A stretch of DNA of 64,000 bases from assembly GCF_947497045.1 (NCBI RefSeq), contig NZ_CANMEU010000002.1, positions 372,001 to 436,000 on the forward strand, given 5' to 3'. Each line of letters starts with the position of its first letter. The first letter of the stretch is position 1. The notes beneath the pieces are model-generated. The model did not search any database. It was not told the origin of the DNA and was given only the letters and a program-made list of their open reading frames with translations. The DNA comes from an uncultured Tateyamaria sp. Its GTDB lineage: Bacteria; Pseudomonadota; Alphaproteobacteria; Rhodobacterales; Rhodobacteraceae. A program made the translations under genes and the position numbers. Below are positions 45,672-55,946 of the stretch, piece after piece.

Positions 45672-47516
45672 ATGGCCAAGGGCACGAACTCCTTTTCGAA
45701 AACCGCAGTCTGGATCCTGTTGGGTCTGCTTATTCTGGCACTTGGCGGCTTTGGGGCGACCAACCTCAGCGGCACGATCCGCACCGTGGGTCAGGTGGGC
45801 GATAAATATATCGACGTGCAGGACTATGCCCGCAATCTCCAGCAGGAAATCCAGGCCGTCAGCCAGCAAACCGGCAACCAATTGACCTTTGCGCGCGCCC
45901 AAGCCATCGGGCTTGATCAGGCGGTTCTGTCCCAACTGGTACGCGCCCGCGCGCTTGATCACGAAGCCGATCAGATGGGCCTGAGTGTGGGGGACGAAAC
46001 CCTGCGTGATGAAATCCTGAACATCCCCTCCTTCCGCGGCCTCGATGGCAGCTTTGATCGTGAGGCCTACAGCTTTGCGCTCAGCAATTCGGGCAGCAGC
46101 GAAGCAGAGTTCGAACAACAATTGCGCGACGAGGTGGCACGGTCGCTGCTGCAAGGTGCGATCATGTCGGGGATTTCGATGCCCGACACCTACGCCGAAA
46201 CGCTCGTGGCCTTTCTGGGCGAGACCCGTGACTTCACGTGGGTCCGCCTTGATCAAAGCGATCTGACCACCCCGCTTGATACGCCCACGGACGAGGTGCT
46301 GCGCGCCTTTTACGACGAGAACATTGACGACTACGAACTGCCCGAGACCAAGCGGATCACCTATGCAAGCCTCCTGCCTGACATGATCCTCGACAGTGTC
46401 GAGGTCGAAGAAGCGACCTTGCGCGCCGAATACGAGGCGCGCGCCGACGAGTATAACCGCCCCGAGCGGCGGCTGGTTGAACGACTGGTCTATCTGGACG
46501 AGGCGTCAGCCGATCAGGCCGCCGCACAGCTTGAGGTGAACGGCACCACGTTTGACGCGCTGGTGCAGGACCGTGGCCTGACGCTTGCGGATGTGGATCT
46601 GGGCGATGTGTCCCGCCTTGAACTGGATGCAGCGGGTGAGGCCGTGTTTACCGCAGAGGTCGGCGATGTGGTCGGCCCCCTGCCCTCGACCCTCGGGCCA
46701 GCGCTGTTCCGGGTGAATGGTGTTCTGGCCGCCCAACAAACCTCGTTCGAGGATGCGCGCGCCGAGATTCAGCAGGAAATGGCATTGGATGCCGCCAGCC
46801 GTCAGGTCGCCTTTTCAGCCGAGGAATATGACGATCTGCTGGCCGGGGGTGCCACGCTCGAAGAGTTGGGTGCCGAGACGGACATGCAGCTTGGAACTGT
46901 GGACTGGTTTCCAGCGCAGGACGAAGGCATCGCGGCCTATGACGATTTCCGCACAGCTGCAGCCGCCCTGACAATCGACGATTTCCCCGAGATCATCGCG
47001 CTGGACGAAGGTGGCATCGTCGCCTTGCGCCTTGACGAAATCCTGCCGCCGCGCCCTGCCCCCTTCGAGGATGTCAGGGACGACGTACGCACCAACTGGG
47101 AGGCCGCGCAGGCCGAGACCGCACTGGCCGCGCAAGCCGAGGCGATCCTGCCCGCATTGCAAGAAGGGCAGAGTTTCGCCAGCCAATCCCTTGATTCCAT
47201 TATCGAAGAAGATCAGGATCGCAGCGCCTTTGTCCAAGGCACCCCGCCCTCCTTTATGAGCACCGTCTTCGAGATGGAGGCGGGTGACGTGCGCGTTGTT
47301 CCTGATTTCGGGGCGGTCCTGATCGTGCGTCTGGATGCGATCAACCCTGTGACCGAAAATAACGACTTGCAGGGTGAAACCGAAGGGCTGAGCGCGGAAG
47401 TGGGCCAGATGGTTGCGACCGAGTTGTTCAATATCTTTTCCGAGGACGTGGTCGTGCGCGCCAGCCCACAGATCAACCAGCAGGCGCTGGACGCTGTGCA
47501 TGTGAACTTTCCCTAA
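45672..47516 (+). CDS. PpiD-like peptidyl-prolyl isomerase / foldase
   Basis: A 614-residue inner-membrane chaperone. A short cytoplasmic head (MAKGTNSFSKTAVW), one transmembrane segment (ILLGLLILALGGFGATNL), a SurA-N-like domain (VGDKYIDVQDYARNLQQEIQ; residues about 40-190) and a long periplasmic part with a parvulin-like region around 255-370 (RRLVERLVYLDEASADQAAA). Parvulin active-site residues are weak, as in many PpiD proteins, which act mainly as chaperones. Its TAA overlaps the trpE ATG by one base. Confidence 0.85.
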   Translation: MAKGTNSFSKTAVWILLGLLILALGGFGATNLSGTIRTVGQVGDKYIDVQDYARNLQQEIQAVSQQTGNQLTFARAQAIGLDQAVLSQLVRARALDHEADQMGLSVGDETLRDEILNIPSFRGLDGSFDREAYSFALSNSGSSEAEFEQQLRDEVARSLLQGAIMSGISMPDTYAETLVAFLGETRDFTWVRLDQSDLTTPLDTPTDEVLRAFYDENIDDYELPETKRITYASLLPDMILDSVEVEEATLRAEYEARADEYNRPERRLVERLVYLDEASADQAAAQLEVNGTTFDALVQDRGLTLADVDLGDVSRLELDAAGEAVFTAEVGDVVGPLPSTLGPALFRVNGVLAAQQTSFEDARAEIQQEMALDAASRQVAFSAEEYDDLLAGGATLEELGAETDMQLGTVDWFPAQDEGIAAYDDFRTAAAALTIDDFPEIIALDEGGIVALRLDEILPPRPAPFEDVRDDVRTNWEAAQAETALAAQAEAILPALQEGQSFASQSLDSIIEEDQDRSAFVQGTPPSFMSTVFEMEAGDVRVVPDFGAVLIVRLDAINPVTENNDLQGETEGLSAEVGQMVATELFNIFSEDVVVRASPQINQQALDAVHVNFP

Positions 47517-49024
47517 TGGCACTGGTCCCTGATTTCGACAGGTTTGCCGCGGCCTATGACGCGGGGCACAATCAGGTGGTCTATACCCGGCTGGCGGCGG
47601 ATCTGGACACGCCGGTGTCGCTGATGCTCAAGCTGACGGGCGCGCAGAAAGATGCGTTTGTGCTTGAGTCGGTGACGGGTGGTGAGGTGCGGGGGCGCTA
47701 TTCCATCGTGGGGATGAAACCCGATCTGATCTGGCGCTGTCGCGGCACAACCTCGGCCATCAACCGCACGGCCCGCTATGACGGGGACGCGTTTCAGGAC
47801 GTCACGGGCGACCCGCTGGATGTGCTGCGCGATCTGATCGCCGAAAGCCGCATCGATCTGCCAGACGATCTGCCCCAGGCTGCGGCGGGCCTGTTTGGCT
47901 ATCTGGGCTATGACATGGTGCGCCTTGTCGAACATCTGCCCGATGTGAACCCTGACCCGCTTGGCCTGCCGGACGCAATCATGCTGCGCCCCTCGGTCAT
48001 TGCGGTGCTTGATGGGGTCAAGGGCGAGGTCACCGTGGTCTCACCCGCATGGATCAGCGAAGGACAATCGGCCCGCGCCGCTTATGCCCAGGCCGCCGAG
48101 CGGGTGATGGACGCCGTGCGCGATCTGGAGCGCGCAATGCCCTCCGAAACCCGCGATCTGGGCGATGCGGGCACCATGGCCGACCCGGTGTCGAACTTCA
48201 CCAAGTCGGGATATATGGAGGCGGTTGAGGCGGCGCGCGACTATATCAAGGCGGGCGACATTTTTCAGGTGGTCCCGGCGCAACGCTGGACGCAGGAGTT
48301 TCGCGAACCGCCCTTTGCGCTCTATCGCTCATTGCGCCGCACGAACCCGTCGCCCTTCATGTTCTATTTCAACTTCGGCGGCTTTCAGGTGATCGGGGCC
48401 AGCCCGGAAATCCTTGTCCGGGTCTTTGGCAACGAGGTCACGATCCGCCCCATCGCAGGCACCCGCAAACGCGGAGCCACCCCGGAAGAGGACCGCGCGC
48501 TCGAAGCCGATCTGCTGGCCGACAAGAAGGAATTGGCCGAGCATCTGATGCTGCTTGATCTGGGGCGCAACGATGTGGGCCGCGTGGCAAAGATCGGCAC
48601 CGTGCGCCCGACCGAGGAATTCATCGTCGAGCGTTATTCCCACGTGATGCACATTGTCTCCAACGTCGTGGGCGAATTGGCCGAGGGCAAGGACGCGCTC
48701 GATGCGTTTTTCGCAGGCATGCCAGCGGGCACCGTGTCTGGCGCGCCCAAGGTCCGCGCGATGGAGATCATCGACGAGTTGGAACCCGAAAAGCGCGGCG
48801 TCTATGGCGGCGGCGTCGGTTATTTCAGCGCGGGCGGCGACATGGACATGTGCATCGCGCTGCGCACCGCCGTGGTGCAGGACCAAAAGCTTTATATTCA
48901 GGCCGGGGGTGGCGTGGTCTACGACAGCGACCCCGAGGCCGAATTCATGGAAACCGTGCACAAATCCGGCGCGATCCGGCGCGCGGCCGAGGATGCGGCG
49001 CGCTTTGCCGGAGGCAATCGGTGA
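47516..49024 (+). CDS. trpE: Anthranilate synthase component I
   Basis: Forms anthranilate from chorismate with glutamine-derived ammonia from TrpG. At 502 residues it has the chorismate-binding C-terminal domain: QVVPAQRWTQEF, RPIAGTRKRGATPEEDRALE, ERYSHVMHIVSNVVGEL and GTVSGAPKVRAMEIIDELE (split). The first codon overlaps the stop of the PpiD-like gene (TAATG), leaving no room for a trp leader or attenuator. trpG-D-C lie 2.7 kb further on. Confidence 0.96.
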   Translation: MALVPDFDRFAAAYDAGHNQVVYTRLAADLDTPVSLMLKLTGAQKDAFVLESVTGGEVRGRYSIVGMKPDLIWRCRGTTSAINRTARYDGDAFQDVTGDPLDVLRDLIAESRIDLPDDLPQAAAGLFGYLGYDMVRLVEHLPDVNPDPLGLPDAIMLRPSVIAVLDGVKGEVTVVSPAWISEGQSARAAYAQAAERVMDAVRDLERAMPSETRDLGDAGTMADPVSNFTKSGYMEAVEAARDYIKAGDIFQVVPAQRWTQEFREPPFALYRSLRRTNPSPFMFYFNFGGFQVIGASPEILVRVFGNEVTIRPIAGTRKRGATPEEDRALEADLLADKKELAEHLMLLDLGRNDVGRVAKIGTVRPTEEFIVERYSHVMHIVSNVVGELAEGKDALDAFFAGMPAGTVSGAPKVRAMEIIDELEPEKRGVYGGGVGYFSAGGDMDMCIALRTAVVQDQKLYIQAGGGVVYDSDPEAEFMETVHKSGAIRRAAEDAARFAGGNR

Positions 49025-49054
49025 TGTGTCTGATCGCTGCGACTGTCCCCTCCG

Positions 49055-50104
49055 ATGAAGACTGCCGTGCCTGTTGAGCCGTTTACCCTGGGCGGCGTCC
49101 AAGTCGCCCCCGGAACGCGCGCGACGGTCGCTTTGCCTGTGTCGGCGCTGCCCGATCACACGCCCATCAACCTGAGCGTCGAGGTCATTCATGGCAAGCG
49201 CCCCGGCCCCACGATGTTTGTCAGCGCCGCAGTGCATGGCGATGAAGTGATCGGCGTCGAGATCGTGCGCCGGCTGCTGCGCGCGCCGCAAATCAACGCC
49301 CTGCGCGGCACCCTGCTGGTGGTGCCGGTCGTCAACAGTTTCGGCTTTCTTGCCCGCTCGCGCTATCTGCCGGATCGGCGCGATTTGAACCGCTGTTTTC
49401 CCGGCTCGTCATCGGGGTCGCTTGGGTCACGATTGGCGCATATTTTCCTGCACGAAGTCGTGCTGCGCTGTGATTTCGGCATTGATCTGCACTCTGCCGC
49501 CGAGCACCGCACCAACCTGCCCCAGATCCGGGTCACACCGCGCGATCAGACCACCGCGCGCATGGCGCAGGCCTTTGGCGCGCCAGTGATCCTGACCTCG
49601 CCCTTGCGCGACGGGTCCCTGCGCGGCGAGGCGGCAGAGCGTGGCACGCCCGTGTTGCTTTATGAAGCGGGCGAAGGATTGCGGTTTGACGAGTTCGCGG
49701 TACGCGTCGGGCTGGCGGGCATTCTGCGGGTGATGCGCGATCAGGGGATGGTGGCCTCCAAAGGCATCGCCAAGGCCCGCGCTCCGTCGCTGATCTGTCT
49801 TGCCTCATCCTGGTTGCGCGCGCCCGTGGGGGGGCTGCTGCGCACCTTCCGTGCAGAGGGGGACATCGTTGAAAAGGGCGATGTGCTGGCCGCCGTCTCT
49901 GATCCCGCAGGCGAGGTCGAAACCGAATTGCTGGCCCCAGCCCCCGGCATCCTGATCGGGCGGGCGGTTCTGCCTGTCGTGAACGAGGGCGACGCGGTGT
50001 TTCACCTCGCTGCCCTCAGCCCCAAGGCGGATGAGGACACGGTCGAGGCGTTGACCGCGCAGCTCGACACCGATCCCCTGTTTGACGAAGACGAGATTAT
50101 CTGA
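49055..50104 (+). CDS. Succinylglutamate desuccinylase/aspartoacylase-family protein
   Basis: A 349-residue zinc carboxypeptidase-like hydrolase (AstE/AspA family). Zinc ligands are in AAVHGDEVIGVEI (His and Glu, about residues 58-70) and FGIDLHSAAEHR (His); RDLNRCFPG binds substrate carboxylate, and LLYEAGEGLRF holds the catalytic Glu. A C-terminal beta-barrel with GDIVEKGDVLAAVSD resembles a biotinyl-lipoyl-like fold without a modified Lys. Substrate unknown. It lies 30 bp after trpE in the same direction. Confidence 0.87.
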   Translation: MKTAVPVEPFTLGGVQVAPGTRATVALPVSALPDHTPINLSVEVIHGKRPGPTMFVSAAVHGDEVIGVEIVRRLLRAPQINALRGTLLVVPVVNSFGFLARSRYLPDRRDLNRCFPGSSSGSLGSRLAHIFLHEVVLRCDFGIDLHSAAEHRTNLPQIRVTPRDQTTARMAQAFGAPVILTSPLRDGSLRGEAAERGTPVLLYEAGEGLRFDEFAVRVGLAGILRVMRDQGMVASKGIAKARAPSLICLASSWLRAPVGGLLRTFRAEGDIVEKGDVLAAVSDPAGEVETELLAPAPGILIGRAVLPVVNEGDAVFHLAALSPKADEDTVEALTAQLDTDPLFDEDEII

Positions 50105-50107
50105 GGT

Positions 50108-51553
50108 TTATTGCGCCGCGTTCAGCGTGGTCAGCACCGCCGAGATCGGCGCAAGCGCGACCCGCTCGGCCCGGTCCTGCAACCCCCAAAGCAACAGTGC
50201 CGAAATCGTATCGGGACGCACGCGACCCACCATGATCACGCCCCCCTCCTGACCGGCGCGAAACGCGGCCTGATCCAGAAAACGGCGGATCACCGTCGGG
50301 GTCTGATCCGCACTGTCAAAGTCGCGAAAGACCAGGCCTGCAGGCACGCCATCCCGCGCCGCAAGTTTTTGCGCAGTGTTGAGCCCCTTGGATTGCAGCA
50401 CAAGACCATGACCCGAGGCCAACAGCGCCTCGGTGATCTGGTCCGACACGTCGCGGCTGGCCTGCACCCCCTCGCCTGTCCCTTCCATCACCGCAACCGC
50501 TTCAGGCACGGCGTCAAGGGCAGCGGACAGGGCGACTTCGGCATCACTCGCCGTGGCCCCCGCTGGCAAATCCATCAGCGCCATGACCTCGAACCCTTCG
50601 GCGCGGTAGTCTGCCATGCGGGCCTGCGCATCCGGCAAGGTCGCCTCGACCGCAAAACTCAGCGGATAAGGAAAGGTCCGCAAGGCGGCGAGGCCCACCG
50701 GCCCACTTGTCAGGTCAACGCCACTGTCGATCAGCACGATGGACATCAGCGGCTTGGCATCCGGGTTCTCGAATTGTGCGGCGAAGGCCACGATGGGCGG
50801 GGCATCAGATGGGCTTGCCTCGGTTTCGGCGGGGGTATCGGCGGTCGCGGGAACCTCGGGATTGCGATCCACCAGCGATCCCGCTGGTTCACCAATCGTT
50901 GGTCGGCCCGGTTGCACCTCGTCCTCGGGGGCCGGGGCCGCAATGTCGTCAGCGGGCGGATCTGCCGGGGCATCAGCCACATCAGGTGCACTGGGTGCAG
51001 GTGTTGTATCAGGTGCCTGTGGCGCGGGATCTTCGGACGCCGGGCTGTCTGGCGCGGCGTCCGCCTCGGGGGCAAACGCGGTGGAGGTATCCGACACTTC
51101 AGGGGCCGGAGGCTGCGCAGGATCGGTCGAGATCGACAATTCGGTTTCGGAGCCGGGCACCACAGGCGCGTCCCCTTGGGTCGAGGGTTGCACAGGGGCC
51201 ACATCGCCCACATCGACGGCACCTGTTTCGGCAGCCTCGGCGGGGCCAGCCAGATCATCCGCAGCACCTGTTTCAGGCACCACAGCCGTGTCCGATCCCG
51301 CCTCGGCAACGGAGGCCACATCGTCCGCCTCCGGCTCCGTCACTTCGGGCGCGTTTGCGTCGCGGGCCAGATCCGCGTCAGTGACCCCCGCCGCCGTACT
51401 CGCCTCTCCGGCCTCGGGGGCCCGGGTTTCAGTCGGAGCCTCGATAACCGCATCGGGCCGCGATGGGCCGTCCGCCACGACCGACACAACCCCGGCCCCC
51501 AGCACACTGGCCACGCCGCCCCATACCAAGCCGCTCAGAAATCCCCGTGCCAT
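50108..51553 (-). CDS. Divergent polysaccharide deacetylase (YibQ-like), acidic linker
   Basis: 481 residues: an N-terminal hydrophobic anchor (LSGLVWGGVASVLGAGVVSVV), an Ala/Pro/Asp/Glu low-complexity stretch (about residues 30-240), then a divergent polysaccharide deacetylase domain (about 250-481) with IVLIDSGVDLTSGP, LSFAVEATLPDAQARMADYRAEG (split) and GLVFRDFDSADQ. The catalytic metal set of true deacetylases is incomplete, as is usual in this branch. It is likely a periplasmic cell-envelope protein. It is inserted in the opposite orientation inside the trp region, with its stop 3 bp from that of the plus-strand gene. Confidence 0.85.
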   Translation of the reverse strand: MARGFLSGLVWGGVASVLGAGVVSVVADGPSRPDAVIEAPTETRAPEAGEASTAAGVTDADLARDANAPEVTEPEADDVASVAEAGSDTAVVPETGAADDLAGPAEAAETGAVDVGDVAPVQPSTQGDAPVVPGSETELSISTDPAQPPAPEVSDTSTAFAPEADAAPDSPASEDPAPQAPDTTPAPSAPDVADAPADPPADDIAAPAPEDEVQPGRPTIGEPAGSLVDRNPEVPATADTPAETEASPSDAPPIVAFAAQFENPDAKPLMSIVLIDSGVDLTSGPVGLAALRTFPYPLSFAVEATLPDAQARMADYRAEGFEVMALMDLPAGATASDAEVALSAALDAVPEAVAVMEGTGEGVQASRDVSDQITEALLASGHGLVLQSKGLNTAQKLAARDGVPAGLVFRDFDSADQTPTVIRRFLDQAAFRAGQEGGVIMVGRVRPDTISALLLWGLQDRAERVALAPISAVLTTLNAAQ

Positions 51554-51723
51554 GTCGCTGTCTCCGCCCGTTTCGTGGCCGCCCCCGCTTTGCGGTGTAG
51601 CGTGCCGTCTGCTTTATCCCGTGGTCCAGACTGCGCGTCCCCTTGACGGTCACGGGCAAGCCTGAGCATGTATGCGCGCAACTATAAGGCCCTATGCGCC
51701 CCCTTGGAACACGAGATTTCACG

Positions 51724-52305
51724 ATGCTGCTGCTGATCGACAATTACGACAGTTTTACCTACAATCTGGTCCACTATCTGGGCGAATTGGGCGCGGACGT
51801 GGTGGTGCGCCGCAATGATGCGCTGGACGTTCAAGAGGCAATGGGGATGCGTCCCGAAGGGATCTTGCTGTCTCCGGGCCCATGCGATCCGGATCAGGCA
51901 GGGATTTGTCTGGCACTGACCCAGGCGGCGGCTGAAACCCGCGTGCCGCTCATGGGGGTGTGCCTTGGACACCAGACCATCGGGCAGGCCTTCGGGGGCA
52001 AAGTGGTGCGCGCGCCCGATATCGTGCATGGCAAGATGGGCACGATGCATCACACCGGCACCGGGCTGTTCGCAGACCTGCCCACCCCGTTCGAGGCAAC
52101 GCGCTATCACTCGCTCACGGTGGACCGGACCACCCTGCCCGACTGCCTCGAGATCACGGCCGAGATCGAGGATGGCACGATCATGGGCCTTGCTCATCGC
52201 GAGTTGCCGATCCACGGGGTGCAATTCCATCCCGAATCCATCCGCTCCGAACACGGGCACGCACTGCTTCGGAATTTTACAGATCTGATGGCGGTGCCGG
52301 CATGA
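51724..52305 (+). CDS. trpG: Anthranilate synthase component II (glutaminase)
   Basis: Glutamine amidotransferase class I subunit for TrpE; may also serve PabB. 193 residues; [19 protein letters not shown] at the start, the nucleophile in [15 protein letters not shown] (Cys near residue 80), and the His-Glu pair in [17 protein letters not shown] 51724 is preferred to ATG 51694. Its stop overlaps trpD by 4 bp. Confidence 0.96.
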   Translation: MLLLIDNYDSFTYNLVHYLGELGADVVVRRNDALDVQEAMGMRPEGILLSPGPCDPDQAGICLALTQAAAETRVPLMGVCLGHQTIGQAFGGKVVRAPDIVHGKMGTMHHTGTGLFADLPTPFEATRYHSLTVDRTTLPDCLEITAEIEDGTIMGLAHRELPIHGVQFHPESIRSEHGHALLRNFTDLMAVPA

Positions 52306-53321
52306 GTGACGCTCTCAAACCCCTCATCGATGCGGCCGCCAACGGGCCGCTGACCCGCGCACAGGCCGAGGCCGCCTTCCAGATTCTCTTTGACGGCGAG
52401 GCCACGCCAAGCCAGATCGGCGGGCTGCTCATGGCCCTGCGCACCCGCGGTGAAACGGTCGATGAATACGCCGCCGCCGCCGCCGTCATGCGCGCCAAGT
52501 GCAACGCGGTGAAGGCCCCCGAGGGCGCGATGGACATTGTCGGCACCGGCGGAGATGGCAAAGGCACGCTGAATATCTCGACCGCGACCGCCTTCGTGGT
52601 GGCCGGTGCAGGCGTGCCCGTGGCCAAACATGGCAACCGCAACCTCAGCTCCAAATCCGGCGCGGCAGATGCGCTGACCCAGATGGGGATCAACGTGATG
52701 GTCGGCCCAAAGGTCGTTGAAAAGGCAATCCATGAGGCCGGGATCGGCTTTATGATGGCCCCCATGCACCACCCGGCCATCGCCCATGTCATGCCGACAC
52801 GGGCGGAACTTGGGACGCGCACGATCTTCAATATTCTGGGGCCCCTGACCAACCCCGCAGGGGTCAAACGGCAACTGACGGGCGCGTTCTCGCGGGATCT
52901 GATCCGCCCCATGGCCGAGACACTCGGGCAACTCGGCTCGGACGCGGCATGGCTTGTGCACGGCTCGGATGGGACCGACGAACTCACCATCACGGGTGTG
53001 TCCTGGGTGTCTGCGCTGGAAAACGGCACCGTGACCGACTTCGAACTCCACCCCGAAGAGGCCGGGCTGCCAACCCACCCGTTCGAGGACATCGTGGGCG
53101 GCACACCCGAAGACAACGCCAAGGCCTTCGATGCGCTGCTGAACGGGGTGCAAAGCGCCTATCGCGACGCTGTACTGCTCAATGCGGCCGCAGCACTCAG
53201 GGTCGCGGGGCACGCGGACACACTCAAGGACGGAGTGGAACAGGCGCGCGTCAGCATCGACAGCGGCGCGGCACACGCTAAACTAAAGGCAGTCGCAGAG
53301 ATCACACAAAGTACCGCCTGA
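52302..53321 (+). CDS. trpD: Anthranilate phosphoribosyltransferase
   Basis: Adds phosphoribose from PRPP to anthranilate. 339 residues; the PRPP-binding [19 protein letters not shown] is near residue 80-98, [17 protein letters not shown] near 107-123 and [19 protein letters not shown] near 173-191. ATG 52302 overlaps trpG by 4 bp, which confirms coupling. Confidence 0.97.
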   Translation: MSDALKPLIDAAANGPLTRAQAEAAFQILFDGEATPSQIGGLLMALRTRGETVDEYAAAAAVMRAKCNAVKAPEGAMDIVGTGGDGKGTLNISTATAFVVAGAGVPVAKHGNRNLSSKSGAADALTQMGINVMVGPKVVEKAIHEAGIGFMMAPMHHPAIAHVMPTRAELGTRTIFNILGPLTNPAGVKRQLTGAFSRDLIRPMAETLGQLGSDAAWLVHGSDGTDELTITGVSWVSALENGTVTDFELHPEEAGLPTHPFEDIVGGTPEDNAKAFDALLNGVQSAYRDAVLLNAAAALRVAGHADTLKDGVEQARVSIDSGAAHAKLKAVAEITQSTA

Positions 53322-53325
53322 CCTC

Positions 53326-53374
53326 TTCTTTTGACCAAAAATACCGCGGGGAGCCCGAGGGGCAGGCCCCTCGG
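53326..53374 (+). repeat. Intergenic repeat family B, copy 2
   Basis: TTCTTTTGACCAAAAATACC, then GCGGGG and a hairpin CCGAGGGGC-AG-GCCCCTCGG (53355-53374). 19 of the first 20 bases match copy 1 at 28.0 kb. It sits between trpD and trpC, inside an apparent operon, so full termination would be costly; partial termination or RNA stabilisation is more likely. Confidence 0.8.
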
Positions 53375-53403
53375 TCCCACTCCATCCGCAAGGACCACCG
53401 CCC

Positions 53404-54219
53404 ATGACCGACACGATCCTCGACAAAATCAAGGCCTACAAGCTCGAAGAGATCGCCGCCGACAAGGCCGCCAAACCGCTTGAGACGGTCGAGGCCGAAG
53501 CCCACGAGGCAGGCCCCGTCCGCCCCTTTGCCGAGGCGTTGCAATATGCCAGCCGCGAAGCCTATGGGCTGATCGCCGAGATCAAGAAGGCAAGCCCCTC
53601 CAAAGGGTTGATCCGCGAAGACTTTGACCCCACGGCCCTCGCTGCTGCCTATGCCGAAGGCGGGGCCACCTGTCTGTCGGTCCTGACCGACACGCCTAGT
53701 TTTCAGGGGGCCAAGGACTTCCTCACCCAGGCGCGCAACGCCTGCGACCTGCCCGCCTTGCGCAAGGATTTCATGTACGACACCTATCAGGTCGCCGAGG
53801 CGCGCGCCCTTGGTGCGGACTGTATCCTGATCATCATGGCCTCGGTCAGCGATGCACAGGCCCATGAGCTGGAAGAGGCGGCCACAAGCTGGGGTATGGA
53901 CGCCCTTATCGAAGTCCATGACGCCGCCGAACTGGAACGGGCCTCTGCCCTCAAAAGCCCGCTGATCGGCATCAACAACCGTAATCTCAAGACCTTTGAG
54001 GTCACGCTGGACACCACGCGTATGCTGTCAAAACAGGTGCCGATAGATCGGATGATCGTAGCCGAAAGCGGGCTGAACACCCCCGCCGATCTGGCTGATC
54101 TGGCCATGTATGGCGCGCGCACCTTCCTGATTGGCGAAGGCCTGATGCGGCAGGATGATGTGGCCTCAGCCACCCGTACGCTGCTCGCCAATCCGCTCAC
54201 CTCAGGCGGGGGCATGTGA
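53404..54219 (+). CDS. trpC: Indole-3-glycerol phosphate synthase
   Basis: Ring closure of the phosphoribosyl-anthranilate product to indole-glycerol phosphate. 271 residues, TIM barrel: [15 protein letters not shown] (about residues 57-71) with catalytic Lys, [24 protein letters not shown] and AESGL at the phosphate-binding end. It is a single-function protein, not fused to TrpF. The moaC start is 1 bp beyond its stop. Confidence 0.97.
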   Translation: MTDTILDKIKAYKLEEIAADKAAKPLETVEAEAHEAGPVRPFAEALQYASREAYGLIAEIKKASPSKGLIREDFDPTALAAAYAEGGATCLSVLTDTPSFQGAKDFLTQARNACDLPALRKDFMYDTYQVAEARALGADCILIIMASVSDAQAHELEEAATSWGMDALIEVHDAAELERASALKSPLIGINNRNLKTFEVTLDTTRMLSKQVPIDRMIVAESGLNTPADLADLAMYGARTFLIGEGLMRQDDVASATRTLLANPLTSGGGM

Positions 54220-54220
54220 T

Positions 54221-54694
54221 ATGGCGCTGACCCATTTCGACGCCTCGGGGGCCGCGCATATGGTCGATGTGTCCGACAAGGATGTCACGGACCGCATTGC
54301 CATGGCCGAGACATGGATCAAGATGAACCCTGAAACCCTTGATATCATTACCGAAGGGCGCGCCAAGAAGGGCGATGTGATCGGGGTGGCCCGCCTCGCC
54401 GGGATCATGGGAGCCAAGCAGACATCGACCCTCATTCCCCTGTGTCACCCCCTGCCCATCACCAAGGTGTCGGTCGAGATCGACCCTGACGCGGACCTGC
54501 CCGGCTTGCGCATCACCGCGACAGTCAAAACCACGGGCCAGACCGGGGTCGAGATGGAGGCACTGACCGCCGCCTCCACCGCTGCACTGACAGTCTACGA
54601 CATGGCCAAGGCCGTCGATAAGGGTATGGAAATCGGCGGGCTGCGCGTGCGCCTGAAGGATGGCGGAAAATCAGGACGGTACGAGGCACCATGA
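54221..54694 (+). CDS. moaC: Cyclic pyranopterin monophosphate synthase
   Basis: Early step of molybdenum cofactor synthesis, partner of MoaA. 157 residues; [14 protein letters not shown] near the start, [20 protein letters not shown] (about residues 67-86), and [23 protein letters not shown] with the active-site residues. It overlaps moeA by 4 bp. Its place inside a trp/lexA cluster is common in Rhodobacterales. Confidence 0.97.
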   Translation: MALTHFDASGAAHMVDVSDKDVTDRIAMAETWIKMNPETLDIITEGRAKKGDVIGVARLAGIMGAKQTSTLIPLCHPLPITKVSVEIDPDADLPGLRITATVKTTGQTGVEMEALTAASTAALTVYDMAKAVDKGMEIGGLRVRLKDGGKSGRYEAP

Positions 54695-55866
54695 TCACTG
54701 TTGCCCAAGCGCTTGACCACCTCTTTGCCCTTGCCGACCCTTTGCCCGTCGAAACGGTCCCGCTGCGCGCCGCGCATGGCCGCATCCTCGCCGAAACGGT
54801 CAAAGCCCGGCGCACCCAGCCCCCTTTCGCCGCCTCCTCCATGGATGGCTACGCGCTCAAGAGCGTTGAGGCCGACCTGCACGCCCAGTTCAAAGTCGTT
54901 GGCGAAGCAGCTGCCGGGCACCGCTGGACCGGCACGCTTGGCGCAGGTCAGGCGGTGCGGATATTCACCGGCGCACCTGTGCCCGAGGGGGCCGACAAGG
55001 TTGTCATCCAGGAGGACGTGACCCGCACAGGCGATCTGATCACCATCACCGACGGTCCCGGCCCGAAGGACAACATCCGCCCCGCTGGCGTTGATTTCGC
55101 CGCAGGCATGGCGCTTGAGGCCCCCCGCCGCCTGTCGCCCGGCGACATCGCCTTGCTGGCGGCCATGAATATCGCGGCGGTGCCCGTACATCGCGCGCCC
55201 GTGGTGGCCATCATCTCGACCGGGGATGAATTGGTGCAGCCGGGTGACGACCCCGGCCCGGACCAGATCATCGCCTCCAACACGTTCGGACTGGCGGCGA
55301 TGCTGGAGAATGTCGGCGCACAAACCCGCATGCTGCCGATTGCGCGAGACCGCGACAGTGCGCTGCGTACCGTCTTTGCGCTCGCGGACGGGGCTGATCT
55401 TATCGTCACAATCGGCGGCGCATCGGTGGGGGATCACGATCTGGTCGCCGGGGTGGCCGCTGATCTGGGCATGGAACAATCGTTTTACAAAGTGGCCATG
55501 CGCCCCGGCAAACCGCTGATGGCGGGGCGTCTGAACGGCACGCCTATGGTGGGCCTGCCCGGCAATCCGGTGTCGGCCATGGTTTGCGGCACCGTATTTC
55601 TGACGCCGATGATCAGCGCAATGCTGGGTTTGGGGCACACACCTGCGGCGCGGGTCCCTTTGCCGCTCTCGGCCCCTTTGGATCAGAACGGGCCACGCGA
55701 GCACTACATGCGCAGCTCGATCCAAGGCGGCACGGTGCAGGGTGCAGGCGCGCAAGACAGCTCGCTTTTGTCGGTGCTTGCCCGCTCCAACGCGCTGATC
55801 GTGCGCCCCCCACACGATCCCGCCCGCGCCCCCGGCGATCTGGTCGATACCATCGCTTTGTCCTGA
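54691..55866 (+). CDS. moeA: Molybdopterin molybdenumtransferase
   Basis: Inserts molybdate into molybdopterin-AMP. 391 residues with [11 protein letters not shown] near residue 48, [14 protein letters not shown] (about 172-185), [12 protein letters not shown], and the molybdate/MPT site [13 protein letters not shown] near 242-254. The C-terminal [23 protein letters not shown] is diagnostic. It is followed by lexA after 80 bp with its own promoter. Confidence 0.96.
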   Translation: MITVAQALDHLFALADPLPVETVPLRAAHGRILAETVKARRTQPPFAASSMDGYALKSVEADLHAQFKVVGEAAAGHRWTGTLGAGQAVRIFTGAPVPEGADKVVIQEDVTRTGDLITITDGPGPKDNIRPAGVDFAAGMALEAPRRLSPGDIALLAAMNIAAVPVHRAPVVAIISTGDELVQPGDDPGPDQIIASNTFGLAAMLENVGAQTRMLPIARDRDSALRTVFALADGADLIVTIGGASVGDHDLVAGVAADLGMEQSFYKVAMRPGKPLMAGRLNGTPMVGLPGNPVSAMVCGTVFLTPMISAMLGLGHTPAARVPLPLSAPLDQNGPREHYMRSSIQGGTVQGAGAQDSSLLSVLARSNALIVRPPHDPARAPGDLVDTIALS

Positions 55867-55870
55867 ACAG

Positions 55871-55899
55871 TTGACACAAAACAAGAACGTCCGTAGAAC
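55871..55899 (+). promoter_or_regulatory. lexA promoter with SOS box
   Basis: TTGACA (55871-55876), 17 bp, then TAGAAC (55894-55899). The alphaproteobacterial LexA box GAAC-GTCCGTA-GAAC (55885-55899) covers the -10 element, so LexA should repress its own gene. The distance to the start codon is 47 bp. Confidence 0.85.
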
Positions 55900-55946
55900 A
55901 AACGCAAACCACGGTCGTTGGTACGCGACAAAACGGAGGACAGGGC

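Noticed and set aside
47480-47530. trp leader peptide and attenuator before trpE
   Set aside because: trpE begins on the last base of the preceding gene; there is no space for a leader.
50111-51646. A 511-codon plus-strand frame and a 308-codon Ala/Ser/Gly-rich frame
   Set aside because: Both mirror the low-complexity linker of the YibQ-like gene, which alone has a recognisable domain and a membrane anchor.
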